From assembly GCF_039544165.1 (NCBI RefSeq), contig NZ_BAABLD010000017.1:620001-684000 (forward strand): 64,000 bases of DNA, read 5' to 3'. Both the position numbers and the translations under genes were made by a program. Of the stretch, positions 51,471 through 58,456 are shown piece after piece (positions within the stretch are counted from its first letter, which is position 1; the number at the start of each line of letters is the position of its first letter). Source of the stretch: Viridibacterium curvum (GTDB taxonomy: Bacteria; Pseudomonadota; Gammaproteobacteria; Burkholderiales; Rhodocyclaceae). The notes beneath the pieces are model-generated. The model saw only the letters and a program-made list of their open reading frames with translations, did not search any database and was not told where the DNA came from.

Positions 51471-52421
51471 ATGAAGCCACGCGCCCTCGACATCACCCTG
51501 CCGGCAGACAACCTTCGCCTCGCCAACCTCTGCGGTGCGCTGGACGAGAACCTTCGCCAGATCGAAGCCGCCTACGACGTGGCCATTGCACGACGTGGCG
51601 AACACTTCAAGCTGCGCGGCGAGCCGCCCCAGATGCAGCGCGCTGCGCAAGCGCTGCGGCGCTTCTTCGAGCAGGCCGACAAGCCCATCGAAGTCGGCCA
51701 GATACAGCTCGGCGTCATCGAGCAAACCAACCTTGAGCAGGGCTTGCAAGCCCCTGCGGGCCTGCTCACCCGACGTGGCGACCTGCACGGCCGCACACCT
51801 CGCCAGGTCGAGTACATTCGCCAGATCCAGTCGCACGACATTACCTTCGGCATCGGCCCGGCCGGCACAGGCAAGACCTATCTCGCAGTCGCCTGCGCCG
51901 TCGACGCCTTCGAACGCCAGCAGGTCGAACGCATCATCCTCACGCGTCCCGCGGTCGAAGCCGGCGAGCGCCTGGGCTTCCTGCCCGGTGACCTCGCACA
52001 GAAGGTCGACCCCTACCTGCGTCCGCTCTACGACGCGCTCTACGACATCATGGGCTACGACCGCGTCGCCAAGCTCTTCGAGCGCCAGTGCATCGAGATC
52101 GCCCCGCTCGCCTTCATGCGCGGCCGCACGCTCAGCAATGCCTACATCATCCTCGACGAAGCGCAGAACGCCACGCCCGAGCAGATGAAAATGTTCCTTA
52201 CCCGCATCGGCATCGGCTCGCGCGCCGTCGTCACCGGCGACCTCACCCAGGTCGACCTGCCACGCGGCCACCAGAGCGGCCTGCTCGACGCCGCCAGGAC
52301 ACTGGCCGAAGTGCGTGGCATCGCCTTTACGCAATTCCTCAAGGAAGACGTCGTGCGCCACCCGCTCGTTGCGCGTATCGTTGAAGCCTACGAGAAGAAA
52401 GCGCAGGAGCGCGAAGAATGA
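51471..52421 (+). CDS. phoH: PhoH family ATPase
   Basis: 316 residues. N-terminal KH-like portion, then GIGPAGTGKTYLAVACAVDA (Walker A), RIILTRPAVEAGERLGFLPGDL, AYIILDEAQNATPEQMKMFLTRIGIGSRAVVTGDLTQVDLPRGHQSGL (Walker B). These are PhoH family features. The family is an RNA-associated ATPase in ribosome biogenesis or stress; in many genomes ybeY follows, but here murU follows, overlapping by 4 bases. Starts 2 bases after the metalloprotease stop. Confidence 0.93.
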   Translation: MKPRALDITLPADNLRLANLCGALDENLRQIEAAYDVAIARRGEHFKLRGEPPQMQRAAQALRRFFEQADKPIEVGQIQLGVIEQTNLEQGLQAPAGLLTRRGDLHGRTPRQVEYIRQIQSHDITFGIGPAGTGKTYLAVACAVDAFERQQVERIILTRPAVEAGERLGFLPGDLAQKVDPYLRPLYDALYDIMGYDRVAKLFERQCIEIAPLAFMRGRTLSNAYIILDEAQNATPEQMKMFLTRIGIGSRAVVTGDLTQVDLPRGHQSGLLDAARTLAEVRGIAFTQFLKEDVVRHPLVARIVEAYEKKAQEREE

Positions 52422-53116
52422 AAGCCATGATCCTGGCCGCAGGGCGCGGCGAACGCATGCGCCCGCTCACCGACATCACGCCCAAGCCCCTGCTGCCTGT
52501 CGGCGGCAAACCCCTGATCGTCTGGCATATCGAAAAGCTCGCTGCAGCCGGTTTCAACGAGATCATCATCAACCACGCCTACCTCGGTCAGCAGATCGAA
52601 GACACGCTCGGCAGCGGTCAGCAATGGGATGTCGACATCCGCTACTCACCCGAAGGCGAAGCACTGGAAACGGCAGGCGGCATCGCCAAGGCCCTGCCCC
52701 TGCTCGGCAACGGCTCTTTTCTGGTGGTCAATGGCGACGTCTGGTGCGATCTCGACTTTGCGCGCTTCTCTGCACGCGGCCTCGCACAGCTCATGCAGGG
52801 CAAGCACGCCCACCTCGCCATGGTCAGTAACCCCGCGCACAACACGCAGGGCGACTTCCAGTTAGGCAGCGACGGTCACCTCTCCAGCGACACCTCCAAC
52901 CGCCTCACCTACTCCGGCATCGGCATGTACCGCGCCGAACTCTTCGCCGGCATCAACCCCGGCGAGAAGGCCAAGCTGCTGCCCTATCTGCTGCGCGCCA
53001 TCGTCGCCAAGCGCGTCACGGGCGAACACTTCACGGGCAGCTGGACCGATGTCGGCACACCCGACCGCCTGCACGAACTCGATGAGGCCATCAAGGCCGG
53101 ACAACCGCAGCACTGA
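52418..53116 (+). CDS. murU: N-acetylmuramate alpha-1-phosphate uridylyltransferase MurU
   Basis: 232 residues. MKAMILAAGRGERMRPLTDITPKPLLPVGGKPLIVWHIEKLAAAGF has the sugar nucleotidyltransferase signature; GEALETAGGIAKALPLLG and VVNGDVWCDLDF match MurU. It converts MurNAc-1-phosphate to UDP-MurNAc, completing the recycling route begun by AmgK. amgK is at 44129-45124, so the pair is split by amtB, miaB, a protease and phoH. Start overlaps phoH by 4 bases; pepP follows after 9 bases. Confidence 0.9.
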   Translation: MKAMILAAGRGERMRPLTDITPKPLLPVGGKPLIVWHIEKLAAAGFNEIIINHAYLGQQIEDTLGSGQQWDVDIRYSPEGEALETAGGIAKALPLLGNGSFLVVNGDVWCDLDFARFSARGLAQLMQGKHAHLAMVSNPAHNTQGDFQLGSDGHLSSDTSNRLTYSGIGMYRAELFAGINPGEKAKLLPYLLRAIVAKRVTGEHFTGSWTDVGTPDRLHELDEAIKAGQPQH

Positions 53117-53125
53117 GACCCCGCC

Positions 53126-54481
53126 ATGCCCCGCTCACCCGAAGCCCGCGCCCTCGCCGCCATCGTTCGTCGCCGCCAGCAACTCGCCGCACGACTGCGT
53201 GCCGCCGGCGGCGGTGTTGCCATCGTGCCAACCGCGCCCGAGCGCATCCGCAACCGCGACGCACACTACGCCTTCCGCGCCGACAGCTACTTTCACTACC
53301 TGACCGGCTTTACCGAGCCGGAAGCCGTGCTCGTGCTGATCGTCGGCTCAGGCGACAACAGTGCGACACGCAGCGTGCTGTTCTGCCGCAGCAAGAACGA
53401 AGAACGCGAGATCTGGGACGGCTTCCGTTACGGTCCGGCCGCTGCAGCCGAAGTCTTCGGCTTCGACGAAGCGCACGCCATCGACGACTTCGCCGGCAAG
53501 CTGCCCGAACTGATCGGCAACCAACCCGCGCTGTGGTATGCCCTCGGTTACGACGCCGCGCACGACACGCGCGTGCTCGAAGCCCTGAATGCCGTGCGCA
53601 TGCAGGGCCGCAGTGGCGTCATCGCTCCCGCCGACATCCGCGACATCCGCGGCCCGCTCGACGAGATGCGCCTCATCAAGGACGAGGTCGAGATCGACAC
53701 CATGCGCCAGGCCGCCCGCATCAGCGGTGAAGCGCATCGTCGCGCCATGCGCTTCACGCGTCCCGGCGTCAATGAGTATGAAGTCGAGGCCGAGCTGCTG
53801 CATGAGTTTCGCCGCCAGGGCAGCCAGTCCGTCGCCTACAACTCCATCGTCGCGGGTGGCGCCAACGCCTGCGTGCTGCACTACGTCAGCAACGACGCGC
53901 CGCTCAACGACGGAGATCTGCTGCTCATCGACGCCGGCTGCGAGCTCGACGGCTACGCCTCCGACATCACGCGCACCTTTCCGGTCAATGGCCGCTTCAG
54001 CGCCGCACAACGCGATGTCTATGAACTCGTGCTCGCCGCACAACAAGCCGCCTTCGCGCAGGCCCGCCCCGGCAACACCTACGACACCACGCACGACGCG
54101 GCCGTGAAAGTGCTCGCGCAAGGCATGCTCGACCTCGGCCTGCTCACCGGCTCGCTCGACAGCGTGCTGGAGACCGGCGGCTACCGCCGCTTCTACATGC
54201 ACCGCACCGGCCACTGGCTGGGGCTCGACGTGCACGACGCGGGCGAGTACAAGCTCGCCGGGCAATGGCGTCCGCTGCAACCCGGCATGGTCATCACCGT
54301 CGAACCCGGCTGCTACATCCGCCCCGCGCCCGACGTGCCCGAGGCTTTCTGGAACATCGGCATCCGCATTGAAGACGACGTGCTGATCACAGAAGAGGGC
54401 CATGACGTCCTGACCATCGCGACACCCAAGTCGGTCAGCGATATCGAACTCATCATGTCGGATGTGGAAGAGCGTGGCTGA
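53126..54481 (+). CDS. pepP: Xaa-Pro aminopeptidase
   Basis: 451 residues. The N-terminal creatinase-like domain carries FHYLTGFTEPEAVLVLI and IWDGFRYGPAAAAEVFG. The M24 domain has LLIDAGCELDGYASDITRTFPV (two metal Asp), MHRTGHWLGLDVHDAGEY (His), VITVEPGCYI (Glu) and GIRIEDDVLITEEGHDVLT (Glu). It removes N-terminal residues before proline, with a dinuclear metal centre, in the cytoplasm. Followed by ubiH, whose annotated start overlaps it by 20 bases because of repeat sequence at the boundary. Confidence 0.96.
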   Translation: MPRSPEARALAAIVRRRQQLAARLRAAGGGVAIVPTAPERIRNRDAHYAFRADSYFHYLTGFTEPEAVLVLIVGSGDNSATRSVLFCRSKNEEREIWDGFRYGPAAAAEVFGFDEAHAIDDFAGKLPELIGNQPALWYALGYDAAHDTRVLEALNAVRMQGRSGVIAPADIRDIRGPLDEMRLIKDEVEIDTMRQAARISGEAHRRAMRFTRPGVNEYEVEAELLHEFRRQGSQSVAYNSIVAGGANACVLHYVSNDAPLNDGDLLLIDAGCELDGYASDITRTFPVNGRFSAAQRDVYELVLAAQQAAFAQARPGNTYDTTHDAAVKVLAQGMLDLGLLTGSLDSVLETGGYRRFYMHRTGHWLGLDVHDAGEYKLAGQWRPLQPGMVITVEPGCYIRPAPDVPEAFWNIGIRIEDDVLITEEGHDVLTIATPKSVSDIELIMSDVEERG

Positions 54482-55904
54482 GGCGCGCACCAATACTCCC
54501 CTCTCCCGTGAAACGGGAGAGGGGCCGGGGGAGAGGGCTGCGTCACAAACCCGCCCCTCTCCCGGCCCTGCGGGCCACCCCGCTCCGCGCCCCACGGCAG
54601 GCATTGCACTGCCTGCCGGCTGCGCAGGCGTAGAGCAAAGCTCCACGAATTCCCTGCTCGCCCCGCAAACGGGAGAGGGGAAAAACATCATCGTCGTCGG
54701 CGCCGGCCCCCTCGGCCTCTGCGCCGGCCTGCGTCTCGCCGCACAAGGCCACAGCGTGCAGCTGCTCGACGCACGCCGCGCAGACCAGGCGCACGAAGAC
54801 CGCCGCGTGCTCGCCCTCTCGCACGGCAGCCGTCAGTTGCTGGAGACGCTTGGCGCCTGGCCCGCACAGACTGCAACGCCCATCACCACCATTCACGTAT
54901 CGCAGCGCGGTGCTCTGGGTCGCACCGAAATGCGCCACGCCGACTACGGCCTGCCAGCGCTGGGTTACGTGCTGCCAGCCAGCGCCCTCATGCAAGCCCT
55001 GCTGGCACGTGCGCGCGACGTCGGACTGGACATTCGTTACGACGCCCGCGTGGAGGCCCTGTCAGCCAGCGCCACCCAGGTCAGCCTCAACACACGCAGC
55101 GAGGCGGGGGCCGGCGACGTGCTGCATGCGACACTCGCCGTCTGCTGCGAGGGCAGGATTGATGAGCCCCCGGCGCGACAAAACTCCGTCGCGCCGCCCC
55201 CCAAGAGGGCTGGCAGAAAAGTCTTGGGGCGGCCCGGCGACTTTTCTGCGGCCTCTTCTGACGTGCACGCCCGTGACTACGACCAGCACGCTCTGCTGCT
55301 GCGCGTGACGCCCGCCCAACCGCACGCCAACACCGCGTGGGAACGCTTCACGCCTGACGGCCCCATTGCCCTGCTGCCACAAGGTGGCGACTTCGGCGTG
55401 GTGTGGACCATGTCACCCGAGCGCCTCGCAACACTCAAGGCCTTGCCCGACGATGCCCTGCTCGCCGAACTGCAACGCGCCTTCGGCTTGCGTGTGCACT
55501 TCAGCAAGCTGCACAGCCGCGCCAGCTACCCGCTGGGCATGAAGATGCGCAAATCCCCCGTCGGTGACCGCACCGTCTGGCTCGGCAACGCCGCGCAAAC
55601 CCTGCACCCCGTCGCCGGCCAGGGCTTCAACCTGGGGCTGCGCGATGCGTGGGAGCTCGCCGACACGCTGCGCGCTGCCACCGACCCCGGTGCGGCTGAC
55701 GTCCTCGCGCGCTACGCGCGACAACGTCGCGCCGACCGCCAGGGTGCCGCCGGCTTCACCGACAGCCTCGTCCGCCTGTTCTCCAACAACAACCCGCTGC
55801 TCACCCACGCCCGCGGCGCCGGCCTGCTGGCCCTGGACATCTGCCCGCCGCTGCGGCATTTCGTCACCAAGCGCATGATCTTTGGTGCGCGAGCCTGGCC
55901 TTGA
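54462..55904 (+). CDS. ubiH: UbiH/UbiF-type ubiquinone-biosynthesis FAD monooxygenase, with two repeat-derived inserts
   Basis: The enzyme proper begins near residue 74 (KNIIVVGAGPLGLCAGLRLAAQGH, FAD site) and ends with WLGNAAQTLHPVAGQGFNLGLRDAWELAD, the UbiH signature. It hydroxylates the ubiquinone ring. In-frame start codons are found only at ATG 54462 and GTG 54474, both inside the pepP end; from there to the FAD site the frame has no ATG, GTG or TTG. So the first 70-odd residues (including TPLSRETGEGPGERA) are repeat-derived. A second insert follows CCEGR (IDEPPARQNSVAPPPKRAGRK...), encoded by an inverted-repeat element at 55172-55249, where relatives continue directly. Frame is kept in both; activity is uncertain. 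Confidence 0.85.
   Translation: MWKSVAEARTNTPLSRETGEGPGERAASQTRPSPGPAGHPAPRPTAGIALPAGCAGVEQSSTNSLLAPQTGEGKNIIVVGAGPLGLCAGLRLAAQGHSVQLLDARRADQAHEDRRVLALSHGSRQLLETLGAWPAQTATPITTIHVSQRGALGRTEMRHADYGLPALGYVLPASALMQALLARARDVGLDIRYDARVEALSASATQVSLNTRSEAGAGDVLHATLAVCCEGRIDEPPARQNSVAPPPKRAGRKVLGRPGDFSAASSDVHARDYDQHALLLRVTPAQPHANTAWERFTPDGPIALLPQGGDFGVVWTMSPERLATLKALPDDALLAELQRAFGLRVHFSKLHSRASYPLGMKMRKSPVGDRTVWLGNAAQTLHPVAGQGFNLGLRDAWELADTLRAATDPGAADVLARYARQRRADRQGAAGFTDSLVRLFSNNNPLLTHARGAGLLALDICPPLRHFVTKRMIFGARAWP
54497..54680. repeat. Composite of short dispersed repeats at the pepP-ubiH boundary
   Basis: 54497-54540 carries CCCCTCTCCCG...CGGGAGAGGGG, a hairpin, then CCGGGGGAGAGGGC; its reverse complement shares more than 20 bases with the hsdM repeat at 9075-9119. 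A second part (54553-54680) begins CCGCCCCTCTCCCGGCCC and ends CGGGAGAGGGG, so the two outer arms can also pair. The middle contains GGCAGGCATTGCACTGCCTGCC, a further inverted repeat. It has displaced the natural start of ubiH. Confidence 0.8.
55172..55249. repeat. Inverted-repeat element inside ubiH
   Basis: Three stems lie in 78 bases: GGCGCGAC/GTCGCGCC around AAAACTCC, CCCCAAGA/TCTTGGGG, and AGAAAAGTC/GACTTTTCT. In the coding frame this encodes RQNSVAPPPKRAGRK... that related UbiH proteins lack. The length is a multiple of three within the gene, so the frame survives. Confidence 0.75.
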
Positions 55905-55922
55905 AAGCAGAGAGGAGTAAAG

Positions 55923-56045
55923 AGTGAGGAGTGAGGAGTACAAACATCCCTTGCCTACGCCGGGCAAGCAGCTGCGCCCATGCCACGCATGCGCTGCTCA
56001 GTGGCAAGCTCACTGCTCCTCACTCCTCACTCTTCACTCCTCACT
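55923..56045. repeat. GAGTGAG-type tracts in inverted orientation upstream of a LysR gene
   Basis: GAGTGAGGAGTGAGGAGT (about 55923-55940) faces CTCCTCACTCCTCACTC and CACTCCTCACTGC (about 56013-56045) across some 70 bases. The 5-7 base unit repeats in both arms, giving a long imperfect stem and a likely slippage hotspot. It covers the 148-base gap between ubiH and the LysR gene, which otherwise has no gene. Confidence 0.7.
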
Positions 56046-56051
56046 GCAGTC

Positions 56052-56921
56052 ATGAACCTCCACCTCCTCCGCATCTTCGCCACCGTCGTCGAACACAAGA
56101 GCTTCTCTCGTGCCGCCGAGGCGCTCGAAGTCAGCCAGCCGGCTGTCTCGAAAGCCGTGCGCGAACTGGAGTCACAGCTCGACGTGGTGCTGCTGGACCG
56201 TGGAGGACGCAGCTTCCAGTTGTCGGAGCCGGGGCGCGTGCTCTACGAGTATGCGCAAGGCATCTTTGCGATGGAGAAGGCGGCGGTCGATGCGGTCCAG
56301 TCCTTCTACGAGATGGAGCGTGGCACGCTGACCATCGGCGCGAGCACGACAATTGCGACGTACTGGATGCCGCCCTTCATCGCCGACTTCACGCGTGACA
56401 ACCCCGGTGTGAACGTGCGCCTGATGTCGGGCAACACGCAAGCCGTGGCGCAGTGGCTGCTGGATTGCGCGGTGGACGTGGCACTGGTCGAAGGCCCGGT
56501 CATCGACGAGCGACTGGAGTCACGCATCTGGCGCCATGAACACATGGTCATCGTCGGGTCGCGCGGGCGCCCGGATGGTGACTGCACGGTAGAACCGGCG
56601 ACACTGTCTGGCGAGCAGTGGATCCTGCGCGAACCGGGTTCGGGCAGCCGCGAAGTAGTAGAGCGCGAACTGCTGCGCCTGGGCATCACGCCGGCACGCA
56701 CGCTGGAGGTGGGCAACAACGAAGCCATCGTGCAGAGCGTTGCCGCAGGTCTCGGACTGGGCATGGTGCCGCGTGTCTGCGCCGCCGATCAGCTGGCGCT
56801 GGGCAAGGTGACGGCGCTGAGCCTGACAACCGGCGAGCTGTCGCGCGAGCTCTATCGCCTGCGCCTGCCGCGCCGCCCCATCAGCCAGGCGGCGCTCGCG
56901 TTCGAGGCGCTGATCGGATGA
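56052..56921 (+). CDS. LysR family transcriptional regulator
   Basis: 289 residues from ATG 56052 (MNLHLLRIFATVVEHKSFSRAAEALEVSQPAVSKAVRELESQLDVVLLDRGGR), the canonical winged-helix start; a longer frame opens in the upstream repeat. The substrate domain (about 90-289) starts RGTLTIGASTTIATYWMPPFIADF, a pattern close to CysB/CbbR-type regulators. Inducer is unknown. It is followed by dacB, with a repeat element between. Regulated targets are not evident from position. Confidence 0.92.
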   Translation: MNLHLLRIFATVVEHKSFSRAAEALEVSQPAVSKAVRELESQLDVVLLDRGGRSFQLSEPGRVLYEYAQGIFAMEKAAVDAVQSFYEMERGTLTIGASTTIATYWMPPFIADFTRDNPGVNVRLMSGNTQAVAQWLLDCAVDVALVEGPVIDERLESRIWRHEHMVIVGSRGRPDGDCTVEPATLSGEQWILREPGSGSREVVERELLRLGITPARTLEVGNNEAIVQSVAAGLGLGMVPRVCAADQLALGKVTALSLTTGELSRELYRLRLPRRPISQAALAFEALIG

Positions 56922-56946
56922 GAGAAGGCCAGCACATCAAGGAGTC

Positions 56947-57027
56947 GTCATTCCCGCGAATGCGGGAATCCAGTGACTTTGTCAGCGCCAATCAACGCCG
57001 CTGGATCCCCGCATTCGCGGGAATGAC
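56947..57027. repeat. Dispersed GTCATTCCCGCG/CGCGGGAATGAC inverted-repeat element at dacB
   Basis: Two 27-base arms (56947-56973, beginning GTCATTCCCGCGAATGCGGG, and 57001-57027, ending CGCGGGAATGAC) are near-perfect reverse complements with about 27 bases between. Translated, it reads SSFPRMRESSDF...WIPAFAGMT, a peptide seen in many proteobacterial genomes where this element is present. The last ATG (57023) of the right arm is the start codon of dacB. Confidence 0.9.
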
Positions 57028-58456
57028 GGCACTCCTGCGCGGTGCACTGTTCATCTGCTGTCTGGGTCCTGTCTCAGCAACAGCAGCGCTGCCCGAAACC
57101 CTCGCACAAGCCCTCAAAAACGCCGGCATCGCGCCCGCCAATGTCGCGCTATGGGTCGCCCCCGCCAACGGCGGCGCCCCCAGCCTGCAGCACAACGTTG
57201 ACGAGGCATTCAACCCCGCATCAGTGATGAAGCTGGTGACCAGCAGCGCCGCCATCGAACTGCTGGGCCCCGGCTATACCTGGCGCACCGAGGCCCTGCT
57301 GCGCGGCCCGCTGCAGGGCGGCGTGCTGCAAGGCGACCTTGTGCTGCGTGGCGGTGGCGACCCCGCGCTGACCTGGGACCGCTTCGGCAGCTTCCTGCGC
57401 GACCTGCGCGCGCGTGGCCTGCGCGAGATCCGTGGCAACGTGCTGCTGGACCGCAGTCTGTTTGCGCCCATCGTGCAGGACAACTTCGACGATCAACCGC
57501 AGCGCGCCTACAACGCCGCGCCCGATGCGCTGCTGGTGAACTTCAAGGCCATCAGCGTGCGCCTCACGCCCGCCGCAGCGCGCCAGCCCATTGCGGCCGT
57601 GTCGCTGGTGCCGCTGGCCCCGTTCAACATCGACAACCAACTCGTCGCCAGCAGCGGTGGCTGTGGCGACTGGCGCGGCCAGATCCAGAGCGAGCTGCTG
57701 TCGCAAGGCGAGGGCTTCGTGCTGCGCCTCGCCGGCAGCATGCCTGCGAGCTGCGGCGAACGCGTGCTGAACCTTGCTGCGCATGATGGACCACGACTCG
57801 CGGCCAGCGTGTTCCGCGCCCTGTGGGCCGAGCTGGGTGGCCGGCTCGACGGAACCGTCCGCGAAGGCACAACGCCGCCAGATGCCACACCCTTTGCCAA
57901 CTGGCAGTCGCCCACGCTGGTCGAGGTGCTGCGCGACATCAACAAGTATTCGAACAACGTGATGGCCCGCCATCTGCTGCTGACGCTGGGCCGCAGCGAC
58001 ACGCAGGCGCAGGGGCTCACCCCGCAGATGGGCGTGCAGCGCATCCGCGACTGGCTGGCCAATCGGCAGACGGCCCTGCCGGGACTGGTGCTGGAAAACG
58101 GCTCCGGCCTGTCGCGCCACGAGCGCATCTCGGCGGCGGGGCTCGGCAACCTGCTGCAGAGCATGTGGCAGAGCCCGCGCATGCCGGATCTCGTCGCCAC
58201 CCTGCCGATTGCTGGCGAAGACGGTACGGCGCGTCGTCGCTTCAGCGGCCAGCCCTCGGCAGGTCGCGCTTACCTGAAGACCGGCTCGCTCAATGACGTG
58301 ATGAGCACGGCCGGTTACGTGCAGGACGCACGCGGCCAATGGCAGGTAGTCGTGCTGATGATCACCGGCCCACGCGCTGAAGCGGGTGAGGCAGCCACGC
58401 TGGCTGCGCTGCGCGTGGTCGCCGAAGCAGCGCCCGCTACATCCCGGCTCAGGTAG
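57023..58456 (+). CDS. dacB: D-alanyl-D-alanine carboxypeptidase/endopeptidase (PBP4 type)
   Basis: 477 residues from ATG 57023, which starts the signal peptide (MTALLRGALFICCLGPVSATAA); the longer frame to ATG 56918 consists of repeat sequence. Penicillin-binding motifs: SVMK in NPASVMKLVTSSAAIELLG (SxxK), SNN in KYSNNVMARHLLLTLG (SxN) and KTG in YLKTGSLNDVM. It trims or cleaves peptidoglycan stem peptides in the periplasm. Its translation start falls in the right arm of an inverted-repeat element. Its end overlaps the HD-GYP gene's end on the other strand. Confidence 0.93.
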   Translation: MTALLRGALFICCLGPVSATAALPETLAQALKNAGIAPANVALWVAPANGGAPSLQHNVDEAFNPASVMKLVTSSAAIELLGPGYTWRTEALLRGPLQGGVLQGDLVLRGGGDPALTWDRFGSFLRDLRARGLREIRGNVLLDRSLFAPIVQDNFDDQPQRAYNAAPDALLVNFKAISVRLTPAAARQPIAAVSLVPLAPFNIDNQLVASSGGCGDWRGQIQSELLSQGEGFVLRLAGSMPASCGERVLNLAAHDGPRLAASVFRALWAELGGRLDGTVREGTTPPDATPFANWQSPTLVEVLRDINKYSNNVMARHLLLTLGRSDTQAQGLTPQMGVQRIRDWLANRQTALPGLVLENGSGLSRHERISAAGLGNLLQSMWQSPRMPDLVATLPIAGEDGTARRRFSGQPSAGRAYLKTGSLNDVMSTAGYVQDARGQWQVVVLMITGPRAEAGEAATLAALRVVAEAAPATSRLR

